DNA from: CAJCJE01 sp035948315
GTDB taxonomy: Bacteria > Actinomycetota > Actinomycetes > Mycobacteriales > Pseudonocardiaceae
Direction of reading: 5' to 3'
NCBI GenBank assembly: GCA_035948315.1
Contig: DASZJG010000072.1
Span: forward strand, 1 to 64,000
DNA length: 64,000 nt
Numbering within the stretch: the first letter of the stretch is position 1; each line of letters begins with the position of its first letter. Below the pieces are notes generated by a model. The model made no database searches, was not told the DNA's origin, and worked only from the letters and a program-made list of their open reading frames with translations. The translations under genes were made by a program, and so were the position numbers. Shown here one piece after another: positions 41,788 to 49,916 of this stretch.

Positions 41788-41935
41788 GTGGGGTCACCGC
41801 CGAGTCGGTCTGTCGGGGACCGAACCGGATCGCTGCGCCATTGCGTTCGTTAGCTCACACGTGTGGGTGTTGAGCTGGGCCTGTGCCAGAACGCGGCGCG
41901 CGTCCGCCCCGGCGGTCGGATGCACGAAGGAGACG
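41788..41935 (+). promoter_or_regulatory. Candidate c-di-AMP (ydaO-type) riboswitch, copy B
   Basis: The second leader keeps CGCCGAGTCGG, TCGGGGACCGAACCG, GTTAGCTCAC and CACGAAGGAG in the same order as copy A, while intervening bases differ. That pattern fits constraint on an RNA structure. The ribosome site AAGGAG lies at its end, about 13 nt before GTG 41945, suiting translational or transcriptional control. The ligand assignment is a hypothesis. Confidence 0.45.
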
Positions 41936-41944
41936 CGCGCAAAC

Positions 41945-43009
41945 GTGGCCTCGAATCGACTGAAGCGCACCATGCGCGGGGCGCTCGCCGCCACCGCGGT
42001 AGTAGCCGTGATCGGCATCACTCCGTCGATGGCCGGCGCCGACCCGGGCAGCACCCCGACCACCACCACCCCGGCCCCACCCACCATGCCGACCGGTACT
42101 CCGCTGCAGGTCTACCAACAGCTTGCCAACCAGGCCAGCAACCTCAACGAGCAGCTCCAGGCCGCACAGGTCAAGCAGCAGCAGGCGCAGGCGACGCTCA
42201 GCTCGGCCACCGCCGACCTCACCGCGGCGCAGCAGGTCCAGCAGGCCGCCGAGGGCAAGGAAGCCGGCCTGCGCGGCGAGGTCGACCAGCTCACCGAGGC
42301 CCAGTACGAGGGCGCCCGGTTCGGCCAGCTCTCCGCCCTGCTGACCGGCAGCTCCGCGAAGGACTACCTGGACAAGGCATCCATGTTGCAGGACATGGCC
42401 ACGGACAGCTCCAAGACGCTGGGCGCGATGCAGGCCGCGACCGACGCCGCCACCGCCGCGCAGCAGCGCGCCGCCAAGGACCAGAAGACCGCGCAGGACG
42501 CCACCAACGCGGCGACCGCGCTGGTCGCGACCGTCCAGCAGGAGCAGGCCGCGCTGGCGCCGCTGGTCCAGCAGGCCCAGACGGCGCTGGGCAAGGTGTC
42601 CAAGACCGACCTGGCCGCCGCCAACTCCTCGCTGGATCCGGGCCAGTTCATCGTGCCGGCCGGTGCCGCGGGTATCGCCATCGCCGCGGCCGAGCGGGAG
42701 ATCGGCAAGCACTACGTGTGGGGCGCGGCCGGGCCCGATTCGTTCGACTGCTCCGGTCTGATGCTCTTCGCCTGGGCCCAGGCGGGTGTCAGCCTGCCGC
42801 ACTCCAGCGAGGCGCAGTCCGGTATGGGCGTCTACGTCCCGCTCGACCAGTTGCAGCCCGGTGACCTCATCTTCTTCGGCTCGCCCGTGCACCACGTCGG
42901 CATGTACGTCGGCAACGGCGACATGATCGACGCGCCGAACTCCGGTGAGGACGTGAAGATCCAGCCCATCTTCAGCGGCGCCAGGTTCGGCCGCAGGCTC
43001 TCCGGCTGA
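41945..43009 (+). CDS. NlpC/P60 family cell wall hydrolase, copy B
   Basis: A 354-residue paralogue of copy A. The signal peptide is nearly identical (LKRTMRGALAATAVVAVIG), the linker is Thr/Pro-rich, the coiled coil keeps EAGLRGEVDQLTE and GQLSALLTGSSAKDYLDKAS, and the NlpC/P60 domain has the catalytic cysteine in SFDCSGLMLFAWAQAG and HHVGMYVGNGDMIDAP. The substrate groove differs: KHYVWGAAGPDS replaces PYHYGGTSPGTG. Two copies may differ in cut site or timing. pimB' begins 22 bp downstream with its own leaderless promoter. Confidence 0.92.
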   Translation: MASNRLKRTMRGALAATAVVAVIGITPSMAGADPGSTPTTTTPAPPTMPTGTPLQVYQQLANQASNLNEQLQAAQVKQQQAQATLSSATADLTAAQQVQQAAEGKEAGLRGEVDQLTEAQYEGARFGQLSALLTGSSAKDYLDKASMLQDMATDSSKTLGAMQAATDAATAAQQRAAKDQKTAQDATNAATALVATVQQEQAALAPLVQQAQTALGKVSKTDLAAANSSLDPGQFIVPAGAAGIAIAAAEREIGKHYVWGAAGPDSFDCSGLMLFAWAQAGVSLPHSSEAQSGMGVYVPLDQLQPGDLIFFGSPVHHVGMYVGNGDMIDAPNSGEDVKIQPIFSGARFGRRLSG

Positions 43010-43031
43010 GCCGTCCGGATACCCTCGGGTC

Positions 43032-44168
43032 ATGCGCAGGACCCTGCTCGTCACCAACGACTTCCCCCCGCGTCAGGGTGGCATTCAGACGTACCTGCAC
43101 ACGCTCGCCGGTGAACTGCCGCCCGAGGACCTGGTCGTGTACGCGCCCGCGTGGGAGCAGGGCGTCGAGCACCATCCCGAGTTCGACGCGGCGCAGCCCT
43201 TCCGCGTGGTGCGGCATCCGACCTCGCTGATGCTGCCCACCCCGGACGTGGCCGCGCGGGCGAGCGCGATCCTGCGCGAGGAACGCTGCGAGGCGGTCTG
43301 GTTCGGCGCGTCCGCGCCGCTCGCGCTGCTCACGCCCGTCTTGCGGGCGGCGGGCGCGAAGCGGGTGGTGGCCTGCACGCACGGGCACGAGGTCGGCTGG
43401 TCGATGTTGCCGGGCGCGCGGCAGGCGCTGCGCCGGATCGGCTCGACCGTGGACGTGCTGAGCTTCGTCAGCCGCTACACCCGATCCCGCTTCTCCGCCG
43501 CGTTCGGCCGCCTCGCGCCGCTGGAGCACCTGCCCTCGGGCGTGGACGTCGACACCTACCGGCCGGACCCGGTGGCGCGGGAGCGGATCAGGATCCGGCA
43601 CGGGCTCGGCGACCGGCCGACCGCGGTGTGCATCTCCCGGCTGGTCCCGCGCAAGGGCCAGGACATGCTGATCAGGGCGTTTCCGGCGATTCGCGAGCGG
43701 GTGCCGGACGCGGCGCTGCTGATCGTCGGCGGCGGTCCGTACGAGGACAGGCTGCGCGCGCTGGCGCGGGAGACCGGCGTGGCGGAGGACGTGATCTTCG
43801 CGGGCTCGGTGCCGTGGGCCGAGCTGCCCGCGCACTACGCGGCAGGCGACGTGTTCGCCATGCCGTGCCGCACCCGGGGCCGGGGCCTGGACGTCGAGGC
43901 GCTGGGCATCGTGTTCCTGGAGGCCGCCGCGGCCGGGCTGCCGGTGGTGGTCGGCCGGTCCGGTGGCGCGCCGGAGACCGTGCGGGACGGCGTCACCGGA
44001 CACGTGGTGGACGGGCGCGACGTCGCGGAACTCGCGGACGTGGTCGGCGGGCTGCTGGCCGATCCGGGACGCGCCGCGAAGATGGGCGCGGCCGGCCGGG
44101 AGTGGATGTGTGAACAGTGGCGCTGGGTCGACCTGGCCGACCGGCTGCGCTCCTGGCTCGACGGCTGA
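43032..44168 (+). CDS. pimB: GDP-mannose-dependent phosphatidylinositol mannosyltransferase PimB'
   Basis: A GT4 glycosyltransferase of 378 residues that adds the second mannose to phosphatidylinositol mannoside. The N-terminal acceptor domain has TNDFPPRQGGIQTYLH, a glycine-rich phosphate contact. The C-terminal nucleotide-sugar domain has VSRLVPRKGQDML-type (ISRLVPRKGQDMLIRAF), VGGGPYEDRL and the E-x7-E region VEALGIVFLEAAAAGLPVV. Its position beside NlpC/P60 and fadD15 genes matches Rv2188c. The mRNA is leaderless (TACCCT, 6 nt, ATG). Activity would be at the cytosolic membrane face. Confidence 0.92.
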   Translation: MRRTLLVTNDFPPRQGGIQTYLHTLAGELPPEDLVVYAPAWEQGVEHHPEFDAAQPFRVVRHPTSLMLPTPDVAARASAILREERCEAVWFGASAPLALLTPVLRAAGAKRVVACTHGHEVGWSMLPGARQALRRIGSTVDVLSFVSRYTRSRFSAAFGRLAPLEHLPSGVDVDTYRPDPVARERIRIRHGLGDRPTAVCISRLVPRKGQDMLIRAFPAIRERVPDAALLIVGGGPYEDRLRALARETGVAEDVIFAGSVPWAELPAHYAAGDVFAMPCRTRGRGLDVEALGIVFLEAAAAGLPVVVGRSGGAPETVRDGVTGHVVDGRDVAELADVVGGLLADPGRAAKMGAAGREWMCEQWRWVDLADRLRSWLDG

Positions 44169-44418
44169 GGCGAGATTTCCGGTCCATTGGTCCATTTCGG
44201 GCATCGACGAACCGGTTGAGAGCCAGGTGACAGAGATTTCTTCGACAGCACCCAGTTCGCTGGCTCACACTGGAGGCAGGGAACTGGCTCCGGTCACCGT
44301 CCGTTAGCCGATCAGCTACGTCCACCGGTGGACCCGGAGACCAACCCTGAGACCGATGCTCACGCACCGGCCGGCGACGATGATGGGTGCTGAGCCCACG
44401 GGATCGAGGTACGGCCAC
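44169..44418. other. Gap with a 14-bp palindrome
   Basis: A 250-bp gap between pimB' and the DUF1707 gene. It holds the perfect palindrome GTCCACCGGTGGAC (44320-44333), about 85 bp before the next start, a possible operator. A 26-codon GTG frame (44227-44307) is present but unsupported. Confidence 0.35.
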
Positions 44419-44880
44419 ATGACCAGTCCTGATGCGATACGTGCGTCAGACGGTGACCGCGAGAAGGTCGTGCAGGCGCTGCAGGAACAGGTGGGAGAGG
44501 GCAGGCTGACGCTCCAGGAGTTCGAGGAGCGCAGCACCGCCGTCTACGAAGCCAAGACAATAGGCGACCTGCGCAAACTTCTGGCGGACCTGCCAGTCGA
44601 CGTGTTCCCCCAGCCCGCACCGCCGTTCGCCATGGGTACCTGGGGCCCCTACCCGATGCCGGCCGTGCCGCCATGGCAGCAGCAGCGGATCGTGCGCGCC
44701 GGCGGCGGCAGGCCGAATCCGCTGGTGTTCGTGTTGCTGGCATTCGTGGTGTTCGCGGCGGTCGGCAGCGCCGTCACCGTGGCGCCCTACCTCTTCCCGC
44801 TGGTCATCCTCGGGTTCGTCATGCTGCGCTTGGGAGCACGGGGCGGCCGCGGCAGGCGCTACCCGCCCTACGGCCGCTGA
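44419..44880 (+). CDS. DUF1707 (SHOCT-like) membrane protein
   Basis: A 153-residue protein. The N-terminal DUF1707 domain (IRASDGDREKVVQALQEQVGEGRLTLQEFEERSTAVYEAKTIGDLRKLLADLP) is complete. A Pro-rich linker with PYPMPAVPPWQQQ follows, then one or two membrane segments (LVFVLLAFVVFAAVGS and VAPYLFPLVILGFVMLRLG), and a basic tail. DUF1707 domains are short helical modules of unknown function, often on membrane proteins in actinobacteria. GAGGT lies upstream of ATG 44419. Confidence 0.85.
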   Translation: MTSPDAIRASDGDREKVVQALQEQVGEGRLTLQEFEERSTAVYEAKTIGDLRKLLADLPVDVFPQPAPPFAMGTWGPYPMPAVPPWQQQRIVRAGGGRPNPLVFVLLAFVVFAAVGSAVTVAPYLFPLVILGFVMLRLGARGGRGRRYPPYGR

Positions 44881-44997
44881 GCCCCGACGACCGGTGACAG
44901 CCGCGGCACCTCGCATGCCGCGGCTGCCATGTTTCCTTATTCAACTAATAGCCTTTTCGCAGGAATACGCCATCGAGGGCTTGTAGCGTCGATAGCG

Positions 44998-46152
44998 ATG
45001 ACTCAGCGTGTCTATTTGCACGTCGGTTTACCCAAAACGGGCACTACGTCGATTCAGGAATTCCTCTGGTTCAACCGTTCGGCGACGGCGGCGGTGGGCG
45101 TCCGCTACCCGGGTCAGATCTACCACGCGCAGCCGCACGCGGCCATGGACCTGCAGGGCGAGCGATACCGGACGTGGTGGGAACCGCTGGTAACCGGTGC
45201 GTGGCAACGACTTGTCGACCAGATCAGGGACTGGCCGGGCACGTCGGTCGTCTCCTGCGAACTCCTGGCCACCGCGACCGAACAGCAGGCGGCCCGGGCC
45301 AGAACTGATCTGTCCTTTGCGGACATTCACGTGGTGTGCACGGCGCGCGATCTGGCCAGGCAGATTCCGTCGGCCTGGCAGGAAAGCGTCAAGAACGGGG
45401 ACACCGTCGGCTATTCCGCGTTTCGCGCCTCGTTGCGCAGCGGGGAACCGATCGGCATGAGCGAGGTGTTCTGGGAATATCAGGACATTCCTCGGATACT
45501 CCGGATCTGGGGCGCCGAGTTGCCCAGGGACCGGGTGCACGTGCTGACCGTGCCGCAGCACGGCCCCCCGGACACGGTGTGGCGCCGGTTCGCCGAACTG
45601 GTCGGTCTCGACCCGGACGAGCTGCCGCCGGTGCCCAACCGCAACAGCTCGATCGGCCTGCCCGGCACCGAACTGCTCCGCAGGCTCAACCTGGAGCTGG
45701 CCGACAAGGTCGGCTGGGCCCGCTACGGGGCCGTGGTCAAGGACCAGTTGGCGGCCGACGTGCTGGCCGGACGGGGCCGGATCACCCTTCCGGCGCGGGA
45801 CCGGCCGTGGGTGCGCGCACGCGCGGAACGGCTGGTCAGCGAGGTCGCGGCGGGCGGCTATCACGTGGTCGGCGACCTGGCCGACCTGCTGCCGCCGGTG
45901 AGCGGGCCGGACGAGCCGAGCGAGGCCGGCGAAGCTGAGGTGTTGGCCGAGGCCGTGCACGCGCTCGCCGGCCTTCTCGAGCGGGCGTCACCACTGCCAC
46001 CGGGCCTGGCCGGCCTGGAGCGGCTCCGGCACCGGCTGCGCGAACTCAGCGACGCATACCCGACCCTGATGGGCGTGCGCAGGCTGTACTGGACCGGCAA
46101 GGCCCGGTTGCGCAGGTCAGGGTCGGGTCGCGACTGGCACCGGCTCCGCTGA
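44998..46152 (+). CDS. Sulfotransferase family protein
   Basis: A 384-residue protein with an N-terminal PAPS 5'-phosphosulfate loop, YLHVGLPKTGTTSIQEFLW (residues 6-24), and a typical later VVCTARDLARQIPSAWQESVK, matching the 3'-phosphate motif region (R and S). It would transfer sulfate from PAPS to a carbohydrate or lipid. It resembles bacterial LPS/polysaccharide sulfotransferases rather than aryl types. The upstream 70 bp is unusually AT-rich for the window, and TAGCGT lies 8 nt before the ATG. It lies between the DUF1707 gene and fadD15 and is absent from the mycobacterial order I recall, suggesting insertion. Confidence 0.82.
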   Translation: MTQRVYLHVGLPKTGTTSIQEFLWFNRSATAAVGVRYPGQIYHAQPHAAMDLQGERYRTWWEPLVTGAWQRLVDQIRDWPGTSVVSCELLATATEQQAARARTDLSFADIHVVCTARDLARQIPSAWQESVKNGDTVGYSAFRASLRSGEPIGMSEVFWEYQDIPRILRIWGAELPRDRVHVLTVPQHGPPDTVWRRFAELVGLDPDELPPVPNRNSSIGLPGTELLRRLNLELADKVGWARYGAVVKDQLAADVLAGRGRITLPARDRPWVRARAERLVSEVAAGGYHVVGDLADLLPPVSGPDEPSEAGEAEVLAEAVHALAGLLERASPLPPGLAGLERLRHRLRELSDAYPTLMGVRRLYWTGKARLRRSGSGRDWHRLR

Positions 46153-46159
46153 GCGGTTC

Positions 46160-47986
46160 CTACCGGGTGTAGATGGCGGCGATGTCGGCCTGGTAGCGCT
46201 GGGCCACGATGGCGCGGCGCAGCTTGAGGCTCGGCGTCATCTCGCCGCCCTCCTCGGTGAAGTCCCTCGGCAGGATCCGGAACTTGCGGATCGACTCGGC
46301 CTTGGACACCGCGTTGTTGGCCTCGTCGATCGCGCTCTGCACCTCGGCCAGCAGGTCGGGGTCGTGCGCCAGGTCCGAGACGCTCGCGCCGGCCGGCTTG
46401 TTGTGCTGGGCCTTCCAGGTCGGGAAGAACTCCTCGTCGATGGTGATCAGCGCGCCGATGAACGGCTGCTTGTCGCCGACGACCATGCACTGGCTGATCA
46501 GCGGGTGCGCGCGCAGCCGATCCTCAAGCACGGCGGGGGAGACGTTCTTGCCGCCCGCGGTCACGATGATCTCCTTCTTGCGGCCGGTGATCCGCAGGAA
46601 ACCGTCGTTGTCCAGGGAGCCGAGGTCACCGCTGTGGAACCAGCCGTTCTCCAGCGCCTCCTTGCTCGCGGTCTCGTTGTTCCAGTAGCTGCTGAACACG
46701 ACCGGGCCGCCGATGAGGATCTCGCCGTCCTCCGCGATGTAGACCGAGGTGCCCGCGACCGGCTTGCCGACCGTGCCGACCCGGAAAGCGTCCTCGGTGT
46801 TCACGCAGGCCGCGGCGCTGGTCTCGGTCAGGCCGTAGCCCTCGTAGACCGGCACGCCGATGCCGCGGAAGAAGTGCGCCATCCGCTCGCCGAGCGGCGC
46901 GCCACCGGACACCGCCGCGGTGCAGCGGCCACCCAGCGCGGCGCGCAGCCTGCTGTACACGAGCCGGTCGAACAGGGCGTGCTTGAGCTTGAGGCCCACA
47001 CCCGCGCCGCCGTGGTCCATGGCCTCGCTGTAGGCGACCGCGGTCGCCTCGGCCGCGTCGAAGATCTTGCCCTTGCCGCTGCTGTGCGCGGTCTGCTTGG
47101 CCGTGTTGTAGACCTTCTCGAACACGCGCGGCACGGCCACCACGAACGTGGGCCGGAACGTGCCGAGGTCGGCGACGAGGTTCTTCACGTCCGGCGTGTG
47201 GCCCAGGGTGAGCCGGGCATAGATGCAGGTCAGGGCCAGGGCACGGGCCAGGACGTGGGCCAGCGGGAGGAACACCAGCAGCGAGTTGCCCGGCTGGAGC
47301 ATGCGCGGGAACGCGTTCACGTCCGCGCGCACCTCGGCCAGCAGGTTGCGGTGGGTCAGCTCGCAGCCCTTGGGGCGCCCGGTGGTGCCGGAGGTGTAGA
47401 CGATGGTCGCGGTGTGGTCGGCGCGCACCGAGTGGCGGCGGCGGTGCACGTCGTCGTCGGCGAGCCCGGCGCCGAGCGCGATCAGTTCGAGCACGGCGCC
47501 CGCGGGCTGGTGCGGCCTGGCCCCGGCGGGCGGGTCGAGCTGCCAGACGTAGCGGACGTTGTGGGCGCGGGCGCGCACGCCGTCCACGATGCTGCGGTGC
47601 GCGGCGGTCTCCACCACGACCGCGCGGGCGGCCGAGTCGGCGACGATCCACTCGACCTGCTCGGCCGAGGACGTCTCGTAGATCGGCACGCAGACACAGC
47701 CGGCGGCCCAGATCGCGAAGTCGAACAGGGTCCACTCGTAGCGGGTCTTGGACATCAGGGCGACCCGGTCGCCCGGGTTCAGGCCGGCTGCCATCAGGCC
47801 CTTGGCGACGGCCATGACCTGGGCGGCGAAGTCGCGGGCGGTCAGGTCGACCCAGGTTCCGTCCACGCGCCGCTGGATACTGACCACGTCCCCGAAGCGG
47901 TCCGCGTTGGCCCACACCATGTCGGTGAGGTTCTCCTCGTCGGCGACCGCTGTGCCGGCCGTCGCGGGGACGGTGAACTCGCGCAC
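46160..47986 (-). CDS. fadD15: Long-chain fatty-acid-CoA ligase (FadD15-like)
   Basis: An AMP-forming acyl-CoA synthetase of 608 residues. The P-loop-like ATIVYTSGTTGRPKGCELTHRN, the adenine motif GYGLTETSAAAC and the FHSGDLGSLDNDGFLRITGRKKEIIV hinge segment are all present. The C-terminal lysine region (SKAESIRKFRILPRDFTEEGGEMTPSLKLRR) is complete. It activates long-chain fatty acids for phospholipid synthesis or degradation. The same gene lies at this place in mycobacteria. It is divergent from the SRPBCC gene at 48110. Confidence 0.93.
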   Translation of the reverse strand: MREFTVPATAGTAVADEENLTDMVWANADRFGDVVSIQRRVDGTWVDLTARDFAAQVMAVAKGLMAAGLNPGDRVALMSKTRYEWTLFDFAIWAAGCVCVPIYETSSAEQVEWIVADSAARAVVVETAAHRSIVDGVRARAHNVRYVWQLDPPAGARPHQPAGAVLELIALGAGLADDDVHRRRHSVRADHTATIVYTSGTTGRPKGCELTHRNLLAEVRADVNAFPRMLQPGNSLLVFLPLAHVLARALALTCIYARLTLGHTPDVKNLVADLGTFRPTFVVAVPRVFEKVYNTAKQTAHSSGKGKIFDAAEATAVAYSEAMDHGGAGVGLKLKHALFDRLVYSRLRAALGGRCTAAVSGGAPLGERMAHFFRGIGVPVYEGYGLTETSAAACVNTEDAFRVGTVGKPVAGTSVYIAEDGEILIGGPVVFSSYWNNETASKEALENGWFHSGDLGSLDNDGFLRITGRKKEIIVTAGGKNVSPAVLEDRLRAHPLISQCMVVGDKQPFIGALITIDEEFFPTWKAQHNKPAGASVSDLAHDPDLLAEVQSAIDEANNAVSKAESIRKFRILPRDFTEEGGEMTPSLKLRRAIVAQRYQADIAAIYTR

Positions 47987-48109
47987 GTCAAAACCTCCGC
48001 GCCCGGAAATGTTACTGGTGGGAAACCTAGCGTGTCAGTGGTGTTCGACACCAGGTTGGTCGGGTCGGCGCGTCCGTCCGTCCCGGCCGGACATGGCATT
48101 CTGCACGTC

Positions 48110-48487
48110 GTGAGCACGGTGGACATCGTCGACGAGACCTTTGTGGTGGTTGCCCCGGCTGTCGTGGCGACCGCTTTCGCCGATCCGGCCAATTGGCGCC
48201 GGTTGTGGCCTGATCTCCGACTCGAGGTCTACCTCGACCGCGGCGCGCAGGGTCTGCGCTGGACGGTGCGCGGCGCGCTGGTCGGCACCATGGAGGTCTG
48301 GCTGGAGCCGATGCTCGACGGGACGCTGCTGCACTACTTCCTGCGCGCCGACCTGCCCGACTCGACCGACGTCCGCGCGGCGCAACGCGAGCGGCGCAAC
48401 CGTCAGCTGGCGACGAGGCGGATCACGCTCGGACTGAAGATGGCACTGGAGCACGGCCGCCCGCCCGGCGTTCCGCCCCAGGAGTGA
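48110..48487 (+). CDS. SRPBCC (polyketide cyclase/START-like) protein
   Basis: A 125-residue helix-grip protein (IVDETFVVVAPAVVATAFADPANWRRLWPDLRLEVYLDRG, then WTVRGALVGTMEVWLEP) of the SRPBCC superfamily, with a hydrophobic ligand pocket expected. It corresponds in place to the Rv2185c/Rv2186c region. CATTCT lies 7 nt before GTG 48110, a leaderless start. The ligand is unknown; lipid handling is plausible because of the neighbouring acyl-CoA ligase and acyltransferase genes. Confidence 0.82.
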   Translation: MSTVDIVDETFVVVAPAVVATAFADPANWRRLWPDLRLEVYLDRGAQGLRWTVRGALVGTMEVWLEPMLDGTLLHYFLRADLPDSTDVRAAQRERRNRQLATRRITLGLKMALEHGRPPGVPPQE

Positions 48488-48606
48488 GACTCGACTGGTG
48501 ACTTCCCTGCCGATCGGCTCCCGCGCCGCGCGAATCGCGGTCGGCGCGCGGATATGCCGGGAATGGTCTCTTCCGTCCCGATGATCCGCCGGGCTAGCTT
48601 TTTCTG

Positions 48607-49020
48607 GTGAACATCGAGGAGAGCTTGCTGCGCAGGGCGATCGAGTTGTCGGCGGTCGCGGTGGACAGTGGCAACGACCCGTACGGGTCGCTGTTGGCCG
48701 CGCCGGACGGGACCGTGCTCGCCGAGGACTGGAACACGACGCGGACCGAGAACGACATCACCGCGCATCCGGAACTGAAACTCGCGCGTTGGGCCGCGCG
48801 TGAGCTGACGCCGAATGTTGTCGCGACTACAATCATGTACACGAGCTGTCAGCCGTGCGGGATGTGTTACGGCGCGATCCAGCGGTCCGGGTTGGCGGGG
48901 ATCGTGTTCGCGCTGTCCGGTGAGCAGGCCGGCGCGCTGACGCCGGGTGAGGCGTGGCCGGTCGTCCCGCAGGACGGGCCGCACCTCTACGACCTCGCGC
49001 GGGTGCCGTTCGGCCGGTAA
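48607..49020 (+). CDS. Cytidine/deoxycytidylate-deaminase family protein
   Basis: A 137-residue zinc deaminase of the cytidine/guanine deaminase superfamily. The motif H-x-E appears as AHPELKLA (H54, E56) and the second zinc motif as SCQPCGMCYGAI (C84, C87). The usual alanine between His and Glu is proline here. The fold start NIEESLLRRAIELSAVAVDSGNDPYGSLL is typical of guanine deaminase-like proteins. It is leaderless (TAGCTT, 6 nt, GTG). It could deaminate guanine or a related base; the substrate is uncertain. Confidence 0.82.
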   Translation: MNIEESLLRRAIELSAVAVDSGNDPYGSLLAAPDGTVLAEDWNTTRTENDITAHPELKLARWAARELTPNVVATTIMYTSCQPCGMCYGAIQRSGLAGIVFALSGEQAGALTPGEAWPVVPQDGPHLYDLARVPFGR

Positions 49021-49105
49021 CCGGCCATAGTGGACGGTTCGGGGCGGGATGATGACCCGGTCTCACTTCCGGCCGGGGTGGATCAGGGCGTCGTAGGGTT
49101 GCCTC

Positions 49106-49891
49106 ATGCGGGTCAGCGTGGTGTCCGATGTGCATGGCAATGCCGATGCGCTGGCCAGGGCCGGCGACGGGGTCGACGCCGTGATCGTGCTGGGCGACCT
49201 GCTCGACTTCGTGGACTACCACGATCACGGGGGCGGGATTCTCGGCGCGGTGTTCGGGCCGGACAAGGTCGCCAAGTTCGCGGAGCTGCGGCGCGGCAAG
49301 CAGGGCGCGGTGGCCGCGTACGCGCGATCGCTGTGGGCGAGCCTGGACAACGCGGGCGAGGTGATCGAGGAGGCCATCCGCGACCAGTACACCAAGCTGT
49401 TCGCGGCGATGACCGCGCCGACCTACGCGACCGCCGGCAACGTGGACGCGCCCGCGCTGTGGCCGGAGTACGCCGGGTCGAACGTGCGGATCCTGGACGG
49501 CGAGAGCGTGGCGATCGGCGGCCTGAGGTTCGGTTTCGTCAGCGGCGGACTGCTGCCCGAGGGGGCGACCGTGCGGCGCACCGGGGTGTGGGTGCCGAAT
49601 CTGCGGCCGGAGTCGGACTTCGCCGAGCGGGTCGCCAACCTCGGCGAGATCGACGTGCTGTGCAGCCACATTCCGCCGACCGTGGCCGAACTCACCTACG
49701 ATGTCGTCGCGCGGCGCTTCGAGTACGGGTCGGCCACGTTGGCCCAGGTCATCCGGGAGCGGCGGCCGCGCTGGTCGCTGTTCGGGCATGTGCACCAGCC
49801 GCTGGCGGCCCGGATGCGGATCGGGTACACCGAGTGCGTCAACGTGGGGCATTTCCAGCGCACCGAGACCCCCTACCTGCTGAGCTGGTAG
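49106..49891 (+). CDS. Metallophosphoesterase family protein
   Basis: A 261-residue calcineurin-like phosphoesterase. All metal motifs are visible: VVSDVHGNADAL (D9, H11), VLGDLLDF, TAGNVDAP, LCSHIPPT and FGHVHQPLAARM. These give the D-x-H, GD, GN, H and GHxH signature. It probably hydrolyses a phosphomonoester or diester in the cytosol, with the substrate unknown. It is leaderless (TAGGGT, 6 nt, ATG). The next gene is 25 bp away in the same direction. Confidence 0.9.
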   Translation: MRVSVVSDVHGNADALARAGDGVDAVIVLGDLLDFVDYHDHGGGILGAVFGPDKVAKFAELRRGKQGAVAAYARSLWASLDNAGEVIEEAIRDQYTKLFAAMTAPTYATAGNVDAPALWPEYAGSNVRILDGESVAIGGLRFGFVSGGLLPEGATVRRTGVWVPNLRPESDFAERVANLGEIDVLCSHIPPTVAELTYDVVARRFEYGSATLAQVIRERRPRWSLFGHVHQPLAARMRIGYTECVNVGHFQRTETPYLLSW

Positions 49892-49916
49892 CCGAACAAC
49901 CGGTAGCCTGCCTCGC

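Larger units (their letters stand above)
40345..43009 (+). repeat. Tandem duplication: leader plus NlpC/P60 gene, two copies
   Basis: Copy A (about 40345-41635) and copy B (about 41700-43009) match not only in the coding part but also in about 245 bp of leader. Shared blocks include GTAGACGTCTC, CCGTAACCTGTCCGAGACC, CTGTCGGGGACCGA and AGCTCACACGTGTGGGTG, and the first codons of both genes. A terminator separates the copies. The duplication is old enough for many base changes. Confidence 0.85.

Noticed and set aside
44227..44307. A 26-codon GTG frame after pimB'
   Set aside because: It lacks a clear promoter position, and the weak GAGAG upstream is not enough to support a gene.
46364..48110. 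Long plus-strand frame opposite fadD15
   Set aside because: Only its last 125 codons, the SRPBCC protein, are real; the rest is the complement of the ligase gene.
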